DNA from: JAVBMB01 sp031552995
GTDB lineage: Bacteria; Bacillota; Clostridia; Oscillospirales; Butyricicoccaceae
Length of the DNA: 43,409 nt
Assembly: GCA_031552995.1 (NCBI GenBank)
Contig: JAVBMB010000102.1
Location: forward strand, 1-43,409
Direction: 5' to 3'
Made by a program: the position numbers and the translations under genes. The notes beneath the pieces are model-generated. The model searched no databases. It had not been told where the DNA came from and worked only from the letters and a program-made list of their open reading frames with translations. Within the stretch, counting starts at the first letter, position 1. Each line of letters starts with the position of its first letter. Shown in pieces: positions 16,688 to 26,005 of the stretch.

Positions 16688-16779
16688 TACCAAAATGGAA
16701 ATATTTTTCTTTAGGTCGCCGCAAGCTTTTCAGGCAGAGCAAATATCGGCGCAGATTTCTTGAACCCCGGTAATGCATG

Positions 16780-16807
16780 TTGAAAAATCCCGCGGCTGTG
16801 ATATTAT
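16780..16807 (+). promoter_or_regulatory. Promoter of the esterase gene
   Basis: TTGAAA (16780-16785) and TATTAT (16802-16807) are separated by 16 bases, about 65 bases before the start codon. Confidence 0.5.
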
Positions 16808-16871
16808 TAAGATGAATATCCCGAACCCGACAAAGTTGAAAATCGATTGAGTTATAAAAGGAGGCACTCTC

Positions 16872-18023
16872 ATGGACAATCCGCGCTTATCTCTGCCCAA
16901 GCCGTACGGAAGGTTCACACCAGGCAGGACGCAGCTTGACTATTCATACACGGCCAAGTCGGGCAAAAGCAGAGAGTTATCGGCTTTGATATTCTACCCG
17001 GCGGACAGCGATGAAGGAAGAAAGAGCGCGCCGTGGGGCTTTGCCGGCCTTATTGAACTGATAAACCCGGTGCTGGGTAATATCATGCCGCCGAAACTCG
17101 TTATCGAGACGGCTTCATACGCCGATGTGGCGCTGTCATGCGCGCAGAGCAACTGGCCTGTGTTGATTTTCAACCACGGCGGCGGCGGAAATATGCATCA
17201 AAACACAACGCTGTGCCAGGATTTGGCGAGCGAGGGATATATCGTAGTATCAATCGGCCACGTCGGCGACTGTGTTATGCAGTATACCGACGGACGCATT
17301 GTGCCAATCTCGGCCGAATACCTGACGCAAATGGCCGGCGCGACGGAGGAGCATCTGCCGATGCTTGGCAAGGTGCTGATGCCGCTGAGCGACAGCGAGG
17401 CTCTTGAAGCCGAGCGGATATTCTATACTGCGGAAAAGACGGCGCTTTTCGGTGAGGAGCTGCACGTATGGGGAGAGGATATCTCGGCCACCGTCGACTG
17501 GCTGGGCAGGCTGAACGCCGGGCAGCCCGATTCGATGTTTAAGGGCAGGCTGAGGCTTTCTATCGGCGTCGGCTCGCTTGGGCATTCGTTTGGCGGGGCG
17601 GCGTCCGGCAGGGCGTGCGCCGTCGACGGGCGCGTAATGTGCGGAATAAATATGGACGGTGCTGCGTTCGGCACGCAGGGCTGCGATTACGGCAAGCCGT
17701 TTCTTACGATATGCACGCAGCTTGTGCGCAACCTGAACCGGTCGGTATTCTTAAATAACAGCGCCGACTCGTATTGCCTTTTGGAGACCGGCGTCGGGCA
17801 CCTTGCTTTCAGTGATGTGTGGTTCCTGCCTGTCGAAATGTATCCCAATGATATGCCGCCCGAAATGAATCTGGGAACGCGCGACCGCGCCGAACATCGG
17901 GATATATGCACGCGCAGCGTGAAGTGTTTTTTTGATTACTATTTGCTGCACACCGGCGCACCGCTGTGCGAGCTTGCTTTGCCCGATGTCGAGATACTGT
18001 TTCGCCCGGCTGAAAAAATATAA
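16872..18023 (+). CDS. PAF-acetylhydrolase-like alpha/beta hydrolase
   Basis: A 383-residue alpha/beta-hydrolase. GHSFGG (about residues 237-242) holds the nucleophile serine, the NMDGAAF strand supplies a likely acid, and GVGHLAFSD the histidine. The oxyanion region is FNHGGGGN. Layout and motifs match the platelet-activating-factor acetylhydrolase isoform II family, i.e. carboxyl-ester or short-acyl hydrolases. There is no signal peptide, so it probably acts inside the cell. AAGGAGG lies seven bases before the ATG. It is a single-gene unit, ending at the hairpin at 18052-18081. The natural substrate is unknown. Confidence 0.87.
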   Translation: MDNPRLSLPKPYGRFTPGRTQLDYSYTAKSGKSRELSALIFYPADSDEGRKSAPWGFAGLIELINPVLGNIMPPKLVIETASYADVALSCAQSNWPVLIFNHGGGGNMHQNTTLCQDLASEGYIVVSIGHVGDCVMQYTDGRIVPISAEYLTQMAGATEEHLPMLGKVLMPLSDSEALEAERIFYTAEKTALFGEELHVWGEDISATVDWLGRLNAGQPDSMFKGRLRLSIGVGSLGHSFGGAASGRACAVDGRVMCGINMDGAAFGTQGCDYGKPFLTICTQLVRNLNRSVFLNNSADSYCLLETGVGHLAFSDVWFLPVEMYPNDMPPEMNLGTRDRAEHRDICTRSVKCFFDYYLLHTGAPLCELALPDVEILFRPAEKI

Positions 18024-18051
18024 GAGATAAGAAGTGACATAACGCATAAAA

Positions 18052-18081
18052 ACGCCCGCGGCTAGTGTGCCGCGGGCGTTG
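18052..18081. terminator. Terminator between convergent esterase and giant surface protein genes
   Basis: Eleven-base perfect arms AACGCCCGCGG/CCGCGGGCGTT flank an 8-base loop. It is placed between the two convergent genes, with an A-rich left flank that gives the better U-run on the minus strand. Confidence 0.75.
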
Positions 18082-18094
18082 TCCTGTACATTGT

Positions 18095-21000
18095 TTATTT
18101 CTGCTTCGACTTCTTATCCTCGCCGTTGCCGCGCATCAGCACCAGCACCGCGCCGGGGATGGTGATTGTCAGCATAAGCTGCACGAATGTCGCCAGCGAA
18201 ACCGGCAAATCTCCGGTCGACGGGATATCCCCAAGCGGGGTGTACTCATCGAACTCCCAGAAGCCGTCTTCGTCCTGCGTCCATTTGCCAAGCGGCGTGC
18301 CGTCCTCATCGAACTCCTCAAACCCGCCGTCGTCAGTGGGTACAAGCACCCTGTCCACAGGGACGGGAGGCCTTGGGCCGGACGGCCTTGTAGTGGCCGG
18401 GCTTGTTGTGCTTGTCGGGTCCGTCGGGCTTGTCGGGTCGGTCGGGTCGGTCGGGTCCGTCGGATTGGTCGGATTGGTCGGGCTTGTCGGGTCCGTTGGA
18501 TTCGTCGGATTCGTCGTGTCAGTCGGGTCGGTCGGCTTGGTATAATCATTCTTTACCGATATCGTGGCCGTCTTACCGCCAGTAAGTGTAGCGACATTGC
18601 CGCCCGGGTACGTCAGCGTGAAGTTTGTCGGCGCGCCTCCGCCCGAGGCGTTGATGTCGGCATCTCTGGCCGCGCTGCCGGGATATTCCAGCACTTTGTA
18701 TATGCCGCTTGGAAGCGTGAACTTTTCTGTGGCCGTTTTCGACCCTTCAATCGTTATGGCAAACTTGCCGTCCGTCGCGCCTGTCGTGTCGAACGGGGCA
18801 TACCCGCCGCTTTCGGCCTGTTTGAACAGCCTGAAATAATAAGTGCGCGCGCCGCTGTTAAGCCCGTTGACAGCTTTGCTTATAGTCAGCTCGTTTGGCG
18901 AGTCATAGATGTTGTTGATATGCACGCCTACCTTTGGCGGCTCGGCTGTGAATGTCGACAAGCCGTCCTGATACTGATAGGCGAACGAGTTCCACGCGAT
19001 ATCCCCCACATTGACGCCGGTTAGCGGTACAATCGCGTCGAATGTGACATATAGCAGCTGTTTTTCCTCAAGCACAAACTGGCTGTCAAACACAAGCAGC
19101 AGCGCGTTGGAGCCCGCAAGACCCGGCGCCGCAGGGTTTGTGACTTCCTGCCACACGGTGTCGGCGCTGTCCCACTTATGTTTCGTCTTGCCGGCTGTAA
19201 AGCCGCCGCTTGTGCTGACAAACGCCGTAAAATCATCGCCGTATGTCAGCGTTTCGATGTCACCCGAGGCGGATTCAAGCTTGACGACAATATTCGAGAT
19301 ATCCGTCACCTTAAACTGGCTGCCGCGCAGCTCTTCCGTCTTGACGCCGCGGTCGTCAACCATGGGCAGGATATCCATGATTTTCAGCCCGGTCTTATCG
19401 ATTTCGGGGTTCTGCAGTGTCAGCGTATATGTCACCGTGCCGCCCGATTTGGAGTTTACAACGCCCAGCGAACCGGCTGTGTCGACACCGTTTGATATTG
19501 CCTTGTACGAGATTATCTTGCCCGAAGCATAGAACTTGACCGGCGCCTCGGCGTGGATTGCCTTGACAAAGCTTGTTCCGGTAATCTCGGTCCACGGCGT
19601 CACCGCGCCGTGAAACTGTATTTCGTGCGTCAAATCCTCAACGCTGCCGACTGTGGTCGAGCCGTCGTTTGCAACAAGTGAAAAATCGGCCTTGGGCACA
19701 AGATACGCATTGTTCCAATACTGTGTCGGTTCAATATCTTTTTTAGGCAGGCTGGAATATGTTATCTCCTTCTTTGCGCCGGATGACAGCGGGTGTGTTG
19801 TTATATCCCAAACGATAAGTGTGTCGCCGTTTGAATTATAGTTTGTGATGACCCTTGCCGGCTCGACGCTTGCCGAGCCGGTGACGTATGACATCCTGGC
19901 CGGCAACACATCGCAGATATAGTATTCGCTCATCACGGCGCTGGCGGCGTTCGTGGCGGTCAGCTTCCATTTAACCACCGACGCGCTTGTGAGATATCCA
20001 CCGGCGTCGGTCGTCGATGTCATCTGTTTTGTTATGCCCGGGCGAATCGTCTCGGCGCGATAGATAACCTCCGCCCCGGCGTAGAAAAGGTTATAGGTGT
20101 TGTATATTGCGGGAGAGCCGGCGCCTGATATATTGCCGACATAGTCCGCCGTCGGGTTTTCGGGATTCTGGCCGGTTTGTGTATACCGGCTGCCCATCGG
20201 GGCGCCCGCTCCTTCCGGCGTGTACAGCGCCTTGTTGCGCCCGTAGTCCATAAGGATTACGTCGTTAATATACGTCTTGGAGTCGTTGCCGTCCAGCAGC
20301 CCCAGGCCGGCCGAGGCGGCGGCTTTCGCGGTATAGCGTATTATAAGGGTCGTGCCGGCAGGCAGGGAAATGTTGAATAACAGGCGGTTGCGGCCGGGCA
20401 GATGGTTTGCCGTAACCGTCGGGTTATAGCTTGACGTCCAGGTCGCGCCGCCGTCCTTTGTGTACCTTGTCGTTCCGGTCACGTACTCAAGCCCCGGCGG
20501 AAGCAGGTCATAGATATATGTCGCGCCAGCGTTGGTGACCAGAGCAGCGCCGTTATTGACCACAGTTATTTCGAATGTGATATTCTCTCCGCTTACGGCG
20601 GGGACTGTAAGCGTTTTCGCTCCGTTGGCGTTGCCGTTTGTGCCGATGACCGTCTTTGAGATACCCAGCGACTCACTCGCGCCGCGGGAGACTGTAATCT
20701 TGTGGCTCTTCCTGAGACCGTAACTGCTTGAAGAGGAAGATATCTTTGCGGATTCGTACGCATCGCCTGTCGTAGACGCGATGGTGTATAAGAACTCGCC
20801 GTACAGCGCGCCCGCCTTATCGGCTGCGGTAACGTAGACGTTGTTGTCAATCGACGCCTGCCCGGCGTCGCCGGTGAAAAGCTTGCTCTCGACAAGCCCG
20901 GAGAAGGCAAGCCTGATTACAATTTTCGTTCCCTTTGGCAGGCTTGTGCCCGCCGCCGCCGGGGACAGCGCAAACACCAGCTTTTTCACGGAGGCATTGT

Positions 21001-23896
21001 CCATCGCCAGGTTCGGGGCGGTTGCGACATTTATGCCCGACGTGTAATCGGCGATATTTTTGACACTCACCACATACGCCGAGGCATCTGTCTGGTCGGC
21101 GACCTTTGCGCCAGAGGCGTTGAATATCTCATACGTGTATGTGTAGCTCAGAGCATACCCGGCAGCGGAATCTGTCAGCAGCTGCGCGGGCAGGTTTTCC
21201 TGGATATACAGCGTCCCGACATCGTCGGCGCTGCCCTTCATATCGCTGAACACGCCCTCGATAAAGTAGCTGAGAGTTTTGCCGGCCCCTGCAATGTCCC
21301 CAAGGTATACCGTCGCGGTTGAGTTATCGCGTTCGCTGGCACTTCGGCTAAGCGCCGCGGGGTATGTGTAGCTTGATGCCGTGGCGAGGTACTTGTGCAC
21401 CTGCAGCTCCGGCTTCTTGGCCGCAATGGTTATATTGTGGTTGAACCCGTCACCCGAACCGCCGATTGTACCCGGATTTCCTCCTTCGACTACGCCGTTG
21501 GCAGTTACGCTGAACGCGTTGAACACCTTAGAGCCGGAGAGGGCGTCGGACTTCAGCCTGACGACATATTTTATCATCAGTGCGTAGCCGTTTGGCAGCA
21601 CAATGTTTTCAGCCGGGTCGCCGGTAAGCACGGTGCTTCCGCCGATGGCGGTAGTCGCCTTGTTCTTGACAATATTCGTGCCGAACGTAAGCTGCCACTT
21701 TGCGCCTGCGGAAGCTGATGTCGGCGTTATCGTCGACGTGCCAAGCGGCAGGCACCCGGCGCCGACAAGCTGCACATCGGTCATATCAAACAGGCTGGCT
21801 GGTGTCACGGCTCCGCCAGTAAGCTGGAACGCCTTGCCGCCGACAAGCTGCGCGTCGGTATAATTACCGGCATTGGCGACAATATAGGCCGCCACGTTGA
21901 CGTTGTCACCGGTGATGTTTGCGGCATCCATCAGGTCGGTTACCGTCATGCCGCTGATGGGCGTTGTGCCGTTGCTGCGGACAATTAGTGTGTATTCGAC
22001 ATAGTCGCCGCCGATATACTCGCTTTTGCCCGACAGATTGCGCGAGCCCTTCGATGTGCCGACAGACACGGCTGGCGCGCCTGTATATTGGAAGCTGGCG
22101 CCGTCACTTTGCGAGGTTGTGTCGTATTTTGTGCGTATTCCAAAGCTGCCGTCGGCCTTTTTATATGTGTAATCAAGGTACACATGGTTCGAGACTGTTT
22201 CACCTGCCGAGGCAGCCAGCGGATGCTCGATGACCTTGAACATAATGCCGGCAAACAAATCGGCAGTTGACGTCGCTACCGCCTTCGACGGCACATTTTT
22301 ATAAATGATGCGGACCTTTATGATATCCGCCGGCTTGATTTTGCTGCCGCTGATTGTCAATGTGCTCAGGTCAAGCGTCTGATCGAGGCCGGTTCCGGTA
22401 AGGTTATGCGTCACGACACCGGCGGCGGTCGTTACTTCAACAGCCGTCGTTATGCCTGTTGTGTTGCTAAAGCTTCCGGTGCTGACAAATGCCGGAATAA
22501 GCCAGCTTGTATCATAACTTGAGCCGGCGTACTCTGTAAGAACAAGCTCCTGCATCGCCTCGTTCTGGTCATTCCGGTGGCCCGAAAACTTAAAGATGAC
22601 GCCTGTATTGTTGGCCGGGTTATACGGCACTGTGGCGCTCGTGCTCGAGTTTCCGTTTATCGTATAGCTTAAATAATCCTTTTGAATGATGTTGGAGTTA
22701 TTGCCCGCTTCATCATTGTCGCCCGGCGCGCCAAACCTGTACAGGTTAATATATGCCGTGGCATTGGAAGGGGTCTGCTCGTTGCCCTGCCAGTCGGTAG
22801 AGCTCACTGTCGCCCTGCACTCCACGCGATAGCCCCCGGCGTTAAAAGCGGTTGCCGTGGCGGCTGAGGAATAGGCCACGTTCTGAAGCACAACCGGCAC
22901 GCTGACCTCTGCGACGCGCACCTCGGCTCCTTCGGTGGTATTAAGCTCCATATCGAACGTAAACGTCGTTTTGTCGGCGCTTAACGCAACATTTTTAACA
23001 GTGTAGGTTTTGCCGCCTATTGTGCATGCGGCGGTATCGGATGTTCCGGCAAGAGCCATCAGGTCGGTCGAGCCGATAAGCGCCTTGCTTCCGCTTTCGA
23101 ATGTTGTGCCGGAACCGGACGGCAGCCTGACTTCGCACGCCATCGACAGGCCTTTTACATAGATTGTGCCGGTCTCCGCGATATTCGACGTCATGGCCGC
23201 CCTGAACGTAAAGCCCATTTCGGGCAATACCGCGCCCTCAAACCATATCGGGCTCATTTTGGCGCTGTTCGTCATACTGTATGGCGTGTATGCGGCGTCA
23301 GCCGTCAGCGTAATGTCTCCGCAGCGTTCGACAATCGAGCTGTCGGTGGAAACGCCGTCGTACAGAACATCGACAGTTGATATTACCGCCGTAGCGCCGT
23401 CCGCTGTGATTCCGTTTTTAAACGTCACATTGAAAAACGCCGAAGGAAGATCTATCGAGCCGGCGGTGAGCGCCTCGGCCGGGTAAGAGAACGTGACGAG
23501 TGTGTAGCCGGCGTTTGTAGTGTCCTTCGCAACTGTAACAACATCGGGGTTGTAGTTGGACAGATCGACAACAACGTCATCCGGGTCGCCGGTGACTTTG
23601 AGAACTATCTCAACGTCGCCAAGATTAACGGCGTTGGCACTGGACACCGAGCGGTTGATATAGACCGAAAACTGCTGGCCGGATTTCTTTTCCGCCACGC
23701 CGTCGCCAAGCCAGATGTGGTACGACAGCATACCGCCGACAAGCTCGGTTGGCGTCATCTCATCATCAGCGAACACGCTGAAGCCTGAGAACATGCTGAT
23801 TGTCATCAACACCGCCATAACAAGTGACATTAAGCGAGACGATCTCTTTCCTGCCGGAAGTGAATTGCGTTTGTCGGATAAGTGTTTACCTTTCAC
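18095..23896 (-). CDS. Giant wall-anchored surface protein with DUF11 repeats
   Basis: A 1933-residue secreted protein. A long signal peptide (residues 1-43, cleavage after VFA) is followed by many beta-sandwich domains. Two clear DUF11-like units lie at about 1077-1212 (with YIYDLLPPGLEYVTGT) and 1285-1385 (YICDVLPARMSYVTGS), each a typical isopeptide-stabilised stalk repeat. A pilin-like domain starting TISKAVNG (about 1670-1780) comes next, then a Pro-Thr-Asp linker (about 1784-1840), an acidic segment with EFDEDGTPLG and EFDEYTPLG, the sorting-like motif IPSTG (1891-1895), a hydrophobic span and a basic tail. The GTG at 23896 is chosen because GGAG lies eight bases upstream; the frame's 15 extra upstream codons have no ribosome site. 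A role in adhesion or surface structure is inferred. Confidence 0.9.
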   Translation of the reverse strand: MKGKHLSDKRNSLPAGKRSSRLMSLVMAVLMTISMFSGFSVFADDEMTPTELVGGMLSYHIWLGDGVAEKKSGQQFSVYINRSVSSANAVNLGDVEIVLKVTGDPDDVVVDLSNYNPDVVTVAKDTTNAGYTLVTFSYPAEALTAGSIDLPSAFFNVTFKNGITADGATAVISTVDVLYDGVSTDSSIVERCGDITLTADAAYTPYSMTNSAKMSPIWFEGAVLPEMGFTFRAAMTSNIAETGTIYVKGLSMACEVRLPSGSGTTFESGSKALIGSTDLMALAGTSDTAACTIGGKTYTVKNVALSADKTTFTFDMELNTTEGAEVRVAEVSVPVVLQNVAYSSAATATAFNAGGYRVECRATVSSTDWQGNEQTPSNATAYINLYRFGAPGDNDEAGNNSNIIQKDYLSYTINGNSSTSATVPYNPANNTGVIFKFSGHRNDQNEAMQELVLTEYAGSSYDTSWLIPAFVSTGSFSNTTGITTAVEVTTAAGVVTHNLTGTGLDQTLDLSTLTISGSKIKPADIIKVRIIYKNVPSKAVATSTADLFAGIMFKVIEHPLAASAGETVSNHVYLDYTYKKADGSFGIRTKYDTTSQSDGASFQYTGAPAVSVGTSKGSRNLSGKSEYIGGDYVEYTLIVRSNGTTPISGMTVTDLMDAANITGDNVNVAAYIVANAGNYTDAQLVGGKAFQLTGGAVTPASLFDMTDVQLVGAGCLPLGTSTITPTSASAGAKWQLTFGTNIVKNKATTAIGGSTVLTGDPAENIVLPNGYALMIKYVVRLKSDALSGSKVFNAFSVTANGVVEGGNPGTIGGSGDGFNHNITIAAKKPELQVHKYLATASSYTYPAALSRSASERDNSTATVYLGDIAGAGKTLSYFIEGVFSDMKGSADDVGTLYIQENLPAQLLTDSAAGYALSYTYTYEIFNASGAKVADQTDASAYVVSVKNIADYTSGINVATAPNLAMDNASVKKLVFALSPAAAGTSLPKGTKIVIRLAFSGLVESKLFTGDAGQASIDNNVYVTAADKAGALYGEFLYTIASTTGDAYESAKISSSSSSYGLRKSHKITVSRGASESLGISKTVIGTNGNANGAKTLTVPAVSGENITFEITVVNNGAALVTNAGATYIYDLLPPGLEYVTGTTRYTKDGGATWTSSYNPTVTANHLPGRNRLLFNISLPAGTTLIIRYTAKAAASAGLGLLDGNDSKTYINDVILMDYGRNKALYTPEGAGAPMGSRYTQTGQNPENPTADYVGNISGAGSPAIYNTYNLFYAGAEVIYRAETIRPGITKQMTSTTDAGGYLTSASVVKWKLTATNAASAVMSEYYICDVLPARMSYVTGSASVEPARVITNYNSNGDTLIVWDITTHPLSSGAKKEITYSSLPKKDIEPTQYWNNAYLVPKADFSLVANDGSTTVGSVEDLTHEIQFHGAVTPWTEITGTSFVKAIHAEAPVKFYASGKIISYKAISNGVDTAGSLGVVNSKSGGTVTYTLTLQNPEIDKTGLKIMDILPMVDDRGVKTEELRGSQFKVTDISNIVVKLESASGDIETLTYGDDFTAFVSTSGGFTAGKTKHKWDSADTVWQEVTNPAAPGLAGSNALLLVFDSQFVLEEKQLLYVTFDAIVPLTGVNVGDIAWNSFAYQYQDGLSTFTAEPPKVGVHINNIYDSPNELTISKAVNGLNSGARTYYFRLFKQAESGGYAPFDTTGATDGKFAITIEGSKTATEKFTLPSGIYKVLEYPGSAARDADINASGGGAPTNFTLTYPGGNVATLTGGKTATISVKNDYTKPTDPTDTTNPTNPTDPTSPTNPTNPTDPTDPTDPTSPTDPTSTTSPATTRPSGPRPPVPVDRVLVPTDDGGFEEFDEDGTPLGKWTQDEDGFWEFDEYTPLGDIPSTGDLPVSLATFVQLMLTITIPGAVLVLMRGNGEDKKSKQK
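18390..18545. repeat. In-frame tandem repeats coding the Pro-Thr-Asp linker
   Basis: The plus strand shows many near-identical 9-base units of the type GTCGGGTCG or GTCGGATTG, encoding DPT/NPT/SPT triplets in the surface protein. Unit number could change by slippage without breaking the frame. Confidence 0.85.
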
Positions 23897-24159
23897 TGTT
23901 TCATCTCCATTTATTAGCGGCACAGCCGGGCTGGTGTGCACAAAATTTCTCGTACTTTTTCATTCTATATTACTGCAGTTACTTTTTGGTTGCGTTTGGC
24001 GAAAAAGTATCATTTTTTTTGCATTGCTGCAGAGCCGCGCCGCAAAGCAATTTATTAGGGCACGTCCCCTCTGGTCAAACGCGCGGTAATGGTATATTAT
24101 AAATAACAGATATATCCAATTTTTACGGCAAATACTTGCCGCATAACGGAGGGTGCTTT

Positions 24160-24588
24160 GTGTTCCATGTGTTGCTTATGTTTTTCCCGCTTATCGGCCT
24201 GCTTGCGCTTGTAATAATCGGCTCACTTTTGCTGTTTGGCGTCACATCAATAATCGTCGGCGCCGTCGGCGGCTCTGTGGCGGCAAAGCACATCAATAAC
24301 CGCCTGCACAGGCGTCTGATTTTCATCGGCCTGCTTATCCTGCTGCTTGTCGGGTCGCTGTGTATACTGCCTGCCGCCGCAGTGTTCGCGCGGCTTCCGC
24401 TGACGGTCATCGCCATATCGGGTGATGTTTTGCTGGCAATTATCGGCGGCTTGGCAATCGCCGGTATAGCGGCGTCGAGGTCGGTGGAGCGCAAAACCCT
24501 TAAAACGGTGTTGACGGTAATCTTCGGCATTGTGTGCGCCGTCGCCGTGCCGCTGGCTGTTTATATATTCTCGACGGCCGTAGCCTGA
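24160..24588 (+). CDS. Four-TM hypothetical membrane protein
   Basis: A 142-residue, very hydrophobic protein with about four membrane spans. A basic loop (KHINNRLHRR) after the first pair should face the cytoplasm. I do not recognise a family. The GTG at 24160 is chosen because GGAGG (24148-24152) lies seven bases upstream; the earlier ATG in the same frame has no ribosome site. It opens a six-gene run in the same direction with gaps of 9-35 bases, ending at the terminator near 27152. Its neighbours give no clear hint of its job. Confidence 0.75.
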   Translation: MFHVLLMFFPLIGLLALVIIGSLLLFGVTSIIVGAVGGSVAAKHINNRLHRRLIFIGLLILLLVGSLCILPAAAVFARLPLTVIAISGDVLLAIIGGLAIAGIAASRSVERKTLKTVLTVIFGIVCAVAVPLAVYIFSTAVA

Positions 24589-24614
24589 AAATCATTGCAG
24601 CTAAGAGGTGCGAC

Positions 24615-25100
24615 ATGAAAAACGGCAAAAAAGACAGCTATATGGGCGATGTCGGCATAATAAAAAAGCTTGACGACATACCGGAGCTGAAGAATAAGCT
24701 TATCGACGCGTTTGATGTAAAGGCGCATGACCACATTGCGATTTCGCGCTACAGCATGCTGCTTGGACGGCATGTGCTTGACATATCCGGCGTGCCTGGT
24801 GAGGCGGCAATTGAAGATTGTTTTACGATAAACGAGCTGTGGCAGCGGAAAAAGGTCGGATTTCAGGCCGCAAGGGACGTTGCCGGCGTTGTGCTTGACA
24901 TGGCGCGCAGAGAAAAAGACCCGGTCAGGGTCAAGGTTCTTCGCGTCATGGCGCAGGTTGCCAACACGCCTCATGTCAAACGTCACGCGCTCATCGCGTC
25001 AGACTATGCCGTTAAGCTGATAAATGTGATGTATCCGGGCGATTTTGATGCCGTTGGGCGGGAGCGTGAGACCCAAATAGCCCTGATGAACAGCGTCTGA
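24615..25100 (+). CDS. Imm5-like putative immunity protein
   Basis: A 161-residue all-helical soluble protein. The run ARDVAGVVLDMARREKDPVR and, after it, RVMAQVANTPHVKRHALIASDYAVK resemble proteins annotated as putative immunity protein (Imm5-like) in clostridia, which in polymorphic-toxin loci protect the producer from its own toxin. This family call is from memory of the motif, not from a search. No toxin gene lies next to it, so it may be an orphan immunity gene or have another function. AAGAGGTG precedes the ATG; the frame upstream of it has no ribosome site. Confidence 0.65.
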   Translation: MKNGKKDSYMGDVGIIKKLDDIPELKNKLIDAFDVKAHDHIAISRYSMLLGRHVLDISGVPGEAAIEDCFTINELWQRKKVGFQAARDVAGVVLDMARREKDPVRVKVLRVMAQVANTPHVKRHALIASDYAVKLINVMYPGDFDAVGRERETQIALMNSV

Positions 25101-25116
25101 GCGCGGAGGAAACGTT

Positions 25117-25428
25117 ATGCTTATCTATGGAATCATTTCTATTGCACTGGCGGCGCTGTGCGCCGTCTTTGGCGCGCGCATCCGCAAGGGAGATATTAAT
25201 CTGATTCACAGCTATCACCGCGCAAGGGTCAGCGACAGCGCGGGATACTGCAAAGCGATGGGAAGGGCGATATCCGGCATCGGCGTATCGGCGGCTGTAA
25301 GCGCGGCGGCGGCCTTTGTGCCGGGCATGCCGCCCGTCGCAGCTATCGGGATATTTTTTGCAGGCTTTATCATTTGCCTTGCGGCAGTTTGCAGGGTGCA
25401 GAGGAAATATAACGGAGGGGTATTTTAG
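25117..25428 (+). CDS. Small membrane protein, DUF3784-like
   Basis: A 103-residue protein with an N-terminal span (residues 1-20), a short cytoplasmic segment (RKGDINLIHSYHRARVSDSA), and two further spans (about 50-70 and 74-94). The HSYHRA...GYCKAMGRAISGIG pattern is similar to DUF3784 and related small membrane proteins of Firmicutes, whose role is unknown. GCGGAGGAAACGTT provides a good ribosome site. It is third in the operon. Confidence 0.7.
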   Translation: MLIYGIISIALAALCAVFGARIRKGDINLIHSYHRARVSDSAGYCKAMGRAISGIGVSAAVSAAAAFVPGMPPVAAIGIFFAGFIICLAAVCRVQRKYNGGVF

Positions 25429-25463
25429 GCGCGGCGTGCAAGCCGCTGCCTGGGTGACGCGAT

Positions 25464-25991
25464 ATGAACAGAGAGGATATTGCAAAGCGGGTCATGGAAA
25501 CGATACCTCGTGGCAGCGTCGGAAGGTATGACCTGATCCCGATTTTCGGGGATGCGCGGCTGTCGGACGACATTGCGGAATATTTGGCGCTGCCGTATAT
25601 CGGCAGAGTAGATTATGTCGCGGCGCCAGAGGCGACAGGCTGGCTGCTGGGCGTACTTCTTGCCGGCAAGCTAGGCGTCGGGCTTATCGCCATTCGAAAG
25701 GCGGGCAGGCTGCCGTACGGCAAAGAGGCAGTGCTGCGCCGCAGTTACATCGACTATACAGGAGTTGAAAAGGGGCTGGAAATCAGGCGCGGGTCGGTTG
25801 CCCCGGGCTCCCGAATCCTGCTGGCGGACGAGTGGGTGGAGACCGGCGCCGCCGTGCGCTGCGGTATCGGGCTGCTTGAAGAGTGCGGCTGCGCGGTATC
25901 GGGGCTGGCGACGATAGGCATCGATTACCGCGAAGCCACAGCGCAGTGGATAGACAGCGGGTTCATCCGGTTTATTGGCCGGGATATGTAG
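25464..25991 (+). CDS. Phosphoribosyltransferase family protein (adenine-PRT-like)
   Basis: A 175-residue type I phosphoribosyltransferase. The PRPP-binding signature appears as ILLADEWVETGAAV (about residues 117-130), where the family usually has a DD or DE pair followed by a TGG. YVAAPEATGWLLGVLLAGKLGVGL and the KAGRLPYGKEAV loop follow the adenine phosphoribosyltransferase layout. TG-A replaces the usual TGG, so catalytic activity should not be taken for granted. Neighbouring Nudix and GNAT genes suggest nucleotide- or coenzyme-related chemistry. The ribosome site is weak. Confidence 0.82.
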   Translation: MNREDIAKRVMETIPRGSVGRYDLIPIFGDARLSDDIAEYLALPYIGRVDYVAAPEATGWLLGVLLAGKLGVGLIAIRKAGRLPYGKEAVLRRSYIDYTGVEKGLEIRRGSVAPGSRILLADEWVETGAAVRCGIGLLEECGCAVSGLATIGIDYREATAQWIDSGFIRFIGRDM

Positions 25992-26005
25992 TGGCGGAGA
26001 ATGGT

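Noticed and set aside
18390..18545. Possible CRISPR array
   Set aside because: Repeat units are only nine bases, directly adjacent and in frame with a coding sequence; there are no spacers and no cas genes.
18126..18549. Repetitive plus- and minus-strand frames with SGRSG or RPTRP patterns
   Set aside because: These are out-of-frame readings of the Pro-Thr linker repeats in the surface protein gene.
23896..24160. c-di-GMP riboswitch upstream of the giant adhesin
   Set aside because: The leader is short and lacks the conserved GEMM motifs; no structured element could be picked out.
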